In this document: piece after piece, positions 6,615 through 9,270 of the stretch
Position numbering within the stretch: position 1 is the stretch's first letter
How the letters are laid out: every line of letters starts with the position of its first letter
Assembly: GCA_938022295.1 (NCBI GenBank)
Contig: CALIDR010000155.1
Span: 1-9,270 of the forward strand
Length of the DNA: 9,270 bases
Source: an uncultured Burkholderiaceae bacterium
Lineage (GTDB): Bacteria > Pseudomonadota > Gammaproteobacteria > Burkholderiales > Burkholderiaceae_C
Direction of reading: 5' to 3'
Program-made: the position numbers and the translations under genes
Notes under the pieces: generated by a model
The model's input: only the letters and a program-made list of their open reading frames with translations
What the model was told of the DNA's origin: nothing
The model's database searches: none

Positions 6615-7277
6615 ATGACCATCGCATCCCTGCCTCGCCGTGTCGGCACCTGCCTCGCCGTGGCCGCGACCTTGGCCGCCGGCGCCGCGTTTGCGCAGCC
6701 CAAGCCCACCGAGGTCGACTACTACATCCCGCCGCGCGCCGACGGCAGCGTCAACCCGGACCCGTTCCTCGCCAGCGGCTTCGGCGTCGGGCGCAACGTC
6801 GACATGTACTGGACGGCCGGCATCGGCCCGTCGGGGCTGAACACGTGTTCGCCGGCCGGCACGCCCGCTCGCTTCATCGACTACTCGTTCTATCCAGGCT
6901 TCTCGTGCGGGGAGTTGCCGGCGGGCGTCACCATCACCGAAGCGCAGGGCATGAACAACCTGGCGCGCATCAAGGAGAACCTCGAAGCCAACGGCCTGAC
7001 GATGCAGGACGTGACGTACCTGCGCATCTACCTCGAAGCGCCCCCGGGCGCCACGCGCGCCGACTACGCCGGCTGGAACCGCGCCTACCGCAAGTTCTTC
7101 GCCAACGTGAACCTCGTCACCGGCGAGGTGATCCCGGCGTACGCGCCGGTCGTCGTCGTCAACGCGACGCGGCCTGCGCGCGCCAACATCCAGGTCGCGA
7201 CGCTGCCGGTGCTCGGCTGGCTGGTCGAGATCGAGGCGGTGGCCGCGTACCCGCAGGGCAAGAAGCCGAAAAAGTAA
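6615..7277 (+). CDS. Exported RidA/YjgF-family protein (putative imine deaminase)
   Basis: A 220-residue protein of the Rid (YjgF/YER057c/UK114) family, whose RidA members hydrolyse reactive enamines/imines to 2-oxo acids and ammonium. A Sec signal peptide is clear: positive PRR (7-9), a hydrophobic core (about 10-25) and an AFA cleavage site before Gln28. The Rid core follows: MNNLARIKENLEANGLTMQD (113-132), LRIYL (136-140) and PARANIQVATLP (187-198), then VEIEAVAAY (204-212). Arg189 and Glu205 line up with Arg105 and Glu120, the key residues of E. coli RidA, so deaminase activity is plausible. It is longer than classical RidA (about 128) because of the signal, about 40 extra N-terminal residues and an insert with Cys78 and Cys98, which could form a disulfide after export. 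The tail is Lys-rich (KKPKK). It is the second gene of the oxidase operon, and the pairing suggests it processes the oxidase's imine product. Confidence 0.87.
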   Translation: MTIASLPRRVGTCLAVAATLAAGAAFAQPKPTEVDYYIPPRADGSVNPDPFLASGFGVGRNVDMYWTAGIGPSGLNTCSPAGTPARFIDYSFYPGFSCGELPAGVTITEAQGMNNLARIKENLEANGLTMQDVTYLRIYLEAPPGATRADYAGWNRAYRKFFANVNLVTGEVIPAYAPVVVVNATRPARANIQVATLPVLGWLVEIEAVAAYPQGKKPKK

Positions 7278-7298
7278 CAGCAACCGCGAGCGCGACGA

Positions 7299-7326
7299 CC
7301 GGGGTCTGCCGACGTGCGGACCCCGG
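7299..7326. terminator. Hairpin between convergent genes, likely bidirectional terminator
   Basis: CCGGGGTCTGC (7299-7309) pairs with GCGGACCCCGG (7316-7326) through 11 base pairs including one G-U, with a 6-base loop CGACGT. It lies between the RidA stop and the stop of the convergent dehydrogenase gene, where a two-way terminator is expected. No T-run follows on either strand. Confidence 0.55.
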
Positions 7327-7344
7327 CTCGGCGCTGCGGCAGGC

Positions 7345-8094
7345 TCACCGCCCGCCCGTCACGTCGACGATCGCGCCGGTGACGTAACTTGCGTCGGCCG
7401 ACAGCAGCCACACGATCGCCGCCGCCACCTCGTCGGCGGTGCCGGCGCGCTGCATCGGCACGCTCGGCGCCAGCTCGCGCGCGCGGGCGGGCTGGCCCCC
7501 GCTGGCGTGGATCTCGGTGTCGATGATGCCCGGGCGCACCGCGTTGACGCGGATGCCTTCGGCGGCGACCTCGAGCGCGAGGCCCTTCGTGAAGGTGTCG
7601 ATCGCGGCCTTGCTCGCCGCGTAGTCGACGTACTGGTTCGGCGAGCCGAGCCGCGCCGCGGCGCTCGAGACGTTGACGATCGCGCCGCCCGCGCCGCCGT
7701 GGCGCGTGCTCAGCCGCCGCACCGCCTCGCGCGCGCACAGCATCGGGCCGACGACGTTGGTCGTGAACATGCGCGAAAGGCGCGCCTCGCCCATCTCGTC
7801 GACACGCTGCGCGACGTCGACGACGCCGGCGTTGTTGACGAGCGCGTCGAGCCGCCCGAATCCGCGGTCGCAGGCTTCGAACAGCGCAAGCACGCCGGCT
7901 TCGGTCGCGACGTCGGCACGCACGACGAGCGCGCGCCGGCCTCCGGCGCCCACCGCGGCGGCCACGCGCCCGGCCGCCGCCTCGTCGCGCAGGCAGTTGA
8001 CGACGACGTCGAAGCCGGCGCGCGCCGCGCGCACGGCGGTGGCGGCGCCGATGCCGCGGCTCGCGCCGGTGACGATCAGGGTCCTCGCGTTCAT
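7345..8094 (-). CDS. SDR-family oxidoreductase (YgfF-like)
   Basis: A 249-residue classical short-chain dehydrogenase/reductase, NAD(P)-dependent and cytosolic. Visible motifs are the cofactor loop TGASRGIG (9-16), Asp61 in ADV for the adenine ring, NNAG (87-90), Asn113, and the catalytic Ser144 (NVSS), Tyr158 and Lys162 (YAASK), followed by VRPGIIDTEIHASGG. The stretch RLGSPNQYVDYAASKAAID and the C-terminal SYVTGAIVDVTGG are very close to E. coli YgfF, whose substrate is also unknown, so the family placement is firm but the reaction is not. Arg13 after TGAS leans towards NADP(H), an inference from family trends. The start at 8094 gives the standard few residues before the first beta strand. 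There is no Shine-Dalgarno, and a TATCCT box lies only 6 bases upstream. It is divergent from the thioredoxin-like gene and convergent with the RidA gene. Confidence 0.93.
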   Translation of the reverse strand: MNARTLIVTGASRGIGAATAVRAARAGFDVVVNCLRDEAAAGRVAAAVGAGGRRALVVRADVATEAGVLALFEACDRGFGRLDALVNNAGVVDVAQRVDEMGEARLSRMFTTNVVGPMLCAREAVRRLSTRHGGAGGAIVNVSSAAARLGSPNQYVDYAASKAAIDTFTKGLALEVAAEGIRVNAVRPGIIDTEIHASGGQPARARELAPSVPMQRAGTADEVAAAIVWLLSADASYVTGAIVDVTGGR

Positions 8095-8100
8095 CGCGCG

Positions 8101-8106
8101 AGGATA
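8101..8106 (-). promoter_or_regulatory. Candidate -10 element of the SDR gene
   Basis: On the minus strand TATCCT ends 6 bases before the ATG at 8094. If used, transcription would begin at or next to the start codon, giving a leaderless or nearly leaderless message, which fits the absence of a ribosome site. No convincing -35 hexamer is seen. Confidence 0.35.
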
Positions 8107-8157
8107 GCCGCGACGACGATCGGAACACCTCCCGATGCCGGTGCGGCCCGCAAGGCC

Positions 8158-8163
8158 TTAAGC
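8158..8163 (+). promoter_or_regulatory. Weak candidate -10 element of the thioredoxin-like gene
   Basis: TTAAGC is the only AT-rich patch in the plus-strand half of the 91-base divergent gap. It overlaps the palindrome AAGGCCTT (8152-8159) and lies about 22 bases before the ATG. The -35 region is not recognisable. Confidence 0.2.
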
Positions 8164-8175
8164 TGGGCGTCCACC

Positions 8176-8180
8176 GGGAG
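8176..8180 (+). promoter_or_regulatory. Ribosome binding site of the TlpA-like gene
   Basis: GGGAG, 5 bases before the ATG at 8186. It supports the start that begins the signal peptide. Confidence 0.55.
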
Positions 8181-8185
8181 CGCCC

Positions 8186-8731
8186 ATGCAACGCCAACGC
8201 CGCCTCTGGATCACCGCCGCCGGCCTGCTCGCCGCGCCGTCGTGGCTGCACGCGCAGGCCACGCCGCCGTCGGCCGCCGAGATCGCCGCGCGCGAGAAGG
8301 CCGCGCCGCCGCTGCCCGCCGTCGGTACCGCGCTCGCGGTGCCGGCCGTCGACCTCGTCGACGGCGGCCGCTTCGAGCCCGAGCAGGTGCGCGGCCGCGT
8401 GCTGGTGCTGTACTGGTGGGCGAGCTGGTGCCCGTTCTGCGCGCTCGTCACGCCGCACGTCGCGAAGCTGTGGCAGGCACAGCGCGAGCGGGGCCTGGCG
8501 ATGCTCACGCTGTCGATCGACCGCAAGGTCGACGACGCGCGCGCGTACATGCGCAAGCACGGCTACGACTTTCCCACCGCGCTCGTGACGCCCGAGTTCC
8601 ACAAGGCGCTGCCCAAGCCCAAGGGCCTGCCGATCACGATCGTGCTCGGCCGCGACGGTAAGGTCGTGCAGGCCGAGGCGGGGCAGATGTTCCCGGAAGA
8701 CGTCGAGGCGCTGGCGCGCCACCTGGGGTGA
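8186..8731 (+). CDS. Exported TlpA/ResA-like thiol-disulfide oxidoreductase
   Basis: A 181-residue protein with an N-terminal export signal (RQRRLW at 3-8, hydrophobic 9-21, LHA cleavage before Gln24) and one thioredoxin-fold domain (about 45-180). The active site is WASWCPFCALVTPH (78-91) with Cys82 and Cys85. The cis-proline is Pro149 in KGLPITIVLGRDGKV, and the strand LTLSID (107-112) is typical of the TlpA/ResA branch. Such proteins reduce or exchange disulfides in the periplasm, for instance in cytochrome c maturation or copper-site assembly. Here the partner is unknown because no ccm, cox or dsb gene is adjacent. The CPFC dipeptide differs from the usual CxPC of TlpA/ResA and should shift the redox potential. 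GGGAG sets the start. Its stop lies 7 bases from the stop of the convergent DUF3237 gene, leaving no room for a terminator. Confidence 0.88.
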   Translation: MQRQRRLWITAAGLLAAPSWLHAQATPPSAAEIAAREKAAPPLPAVGTALAVPAVDLVDGGRFEPEQVRGRVLVLYWWASWCPFCALVTPHVAKLWQAQRERGLAMLTLSIDRKVDDARAYMRKHGYDFPTALVTPEFHKALPKPKGLPITIVLGRDGKVVQAEAGQMFPEDVEALARHLG

Positions 8732-8738
8732 GCGCGGC

Positions 8739-9209
8739 TCAGGTCAGCCGGTACACGTCGAGGATCACGCGCCGCGCCTCGCGCTGGCCCGCCGCGATCG
8801 CGATTACCTTGTTCAGGTGCAGCCACGCCGGGTGGCCGGTGGTGAAGCGCATCACGGTGCGGAACACGTACTCGTCGGGTCGCACCGCCTCGCCGGCGGC
8901 CAGGCGTGCCATGACCTCGGGCGGGCCGTGGCGCAGTCCGGTGCTCTGCACCTCGTCCAGTGCGCCGTCGGCCAGGCGCAGCACGTAGTGCGCGGCGATG
9001 TCGAGCGCACCGTCGGCGCGCGCGACCTGCCAGTCGGCGCCGCCTTCGACGATCGTGCCGTTGAGCTCCGGACCCTCGACGGTGCCGCCGCCCAGCGGCA
9101 CGACGCGCCGCTCGCCGTAAGGGCCGGCCCCGAGGCTGACGAGCGTGTCGACGTCGCAGCTGATGCGCGCCATCGGCACGAGCGACGGCGGCGGGGGCAG
9201 CGCGATCAC
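8739..9209 (-). CDS. DUF3237-family protein
   Basis: A 156-residue protein with the DUF3237 pattern: SLGAGPYGERRVVPLGGGTV (25-44), GPELNGTIVEGGADWQ (46-61), then ARADGALDIAAHYVLRLADG (63-82). The family is a small beta-barrel of unknown function, found widely in proteobacteria and fungi and sometimes near aromatic or dicarboxylate catabolism genes. No signal peptide or membrane segment is seen; the proline run near residue 5-8 is part of the extra N-terminus. The GTG start at 9209 overlaps the stop of the upstream minus-strand gene (GTGA), so it is chosen over Met13 (9171-9173), which begins nearer the domain. Both are possible because neither has a ribosome site. It ends 7 bases from the convergent TlpA-like gene. 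Confidence 0.82.
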   Translation of the reverse strand: MIALPPPPSLVPMARISCDVDTLVSLGAGPYGERRVVPLGGGTVEGPELNGTIVEGGADWQVARADGALDIAAHYVLRLADGALDEVQSTGLRHGPPEVMARLAAGEAVRPDEYVFRTVMRFTTGHPAWLHLNKVIAIAAGQREARRVILDVYRLT

Positions 9210-9270
9210 TTCGCGGTCGGCATCGTGAACTCGGCGCCCTTGGGCGTCGACGCCGCCCAGCGCTGCATCA
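9206..9270 (-). CDS. 3' end of an unidentified protein (partial)
   Basis: On the minus strand an open frame enters from the right edge and stops at TGA (9206-9208). The visible tail reads MQRWAASTPKGAEFTMPTAK. It is too short to place in a family. The stop overlaps the GTG start of the DUF3237 gene (GTGA at 9206-9209), which supports a real gene translated ahead of it in one operon. Confidence 0.55.
   Translation of the reverse strand, partial: MQRWAASTPKGAEFTMPTAK

Noticed and set aside
4782..7283. Long minus-strand open frame (833 codons) opposite the oxidase and RidA genes
   Set aside because: No domain motifs and biased composition (Arg, Ala, Val, His). It is the antisense shadow of two well-supported genes.
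7507..8661. Plus-strand open frame (384 codons) opposite the dehydrogenase, running into the TlpA-like gene
   Set aside because: Arg/Ala-rich shadow. The minus-strand SDR has full catalytic motifs, and the TlpA-like protein lies in a different frame with CPFC and a signal peptide.
8186..8731. Thioredoxin-like gene as part of the oxidase-Rid module
   Set aside because: It is separated from that module by a minus-strand dehydrogenase and the 7299-7326 hairpin, so shared transcription is not supported. Only compartment (exported) is shared.
1..9270. Mobile elements, CRISPR arrays, tRNA/rRNA genes, toxin-antitoxin or phage-defence genes
   Set aside because: I looked for spaced direct repeats, terminal inverted repeats, transposase or integrase motifs and cloverleaf-like sequence and found none. 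The gene content is metabolic and the composition is even by eye.

Overview
The window looks like chromosomal DNA of a beta-proteobacterium of the order Burkholderiales. The basis is very high GC by eye, strong G/C bias at third codon positions, and protein matches of that type. For example, the GlcD here keeps the PFPELERF C-terminus of E. coli GlcD. I see no transposase, integrase, tRNA, rRNA, CRISPR array or plasmid function. The DNA is almost fully coding.

Layout. (1) Positions 1-1889, plus strand: the tail of an unidentified gene, an aldose 1-epimerase-like protein and an SMP-30/gluconolactonase-family protein. They are joined by 4-base stop/start overlaps (GTGA, ATGA), so this is one operon for oxidative sugar use (mutarotase plus lactonase). 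(2) 1985-4688, plus strand: a stand-alone FIST-domain sensor protein, then a full-length glycolate oxidase subunit GlcD 28 bases later, without GlcE or GlcF beside it. (3) 4689-4949: the only long non-coding stretch (261 bases). It holds nested GC-rich palindromes and a good GG-N10-GC candidate sigma-54 promoter. (4) 4950-7277, plus strand: a flavin amine/L-amino-acid oxidase with a twin-arginine signal, then a RidA/YjgF-family protein with a Sec signal. These form an apparent two-gene module for oxidising amines or amino acids outside the cytoplasm. (5) 7345-8094, minus strand: a YgfF-like short-chain dehydrogenase, convergent with the RidA gene across a strong hairpin. (6) 8186-8731, plus strand: an exported TlpA-like thioredoxin-fold protein with a CPFC active site, divergent from the dehydrogenase. 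(7) 8739-9270, minus strand: a DUF3237 protein overlapping (GTGA) the end of a further unidentified minus-strand gene.

How it may work together. The most coherent unit is region 3 plus 4. A Tat-exported flavoenzyme would make imines and hydrogen peroxide in the periplasm, and a co-exported Rid protein would hydrolyse the imine to the keto acid and ammonium. A sigma-54-type promoter would fit nitrogen-responsive control. The export signals and the Rid catalytic Arg/Glu are visible in the sequence. The substrate, the pairing and the regulation are inference. The remaining genes look like ordinary metabolic or housekeeping genes.
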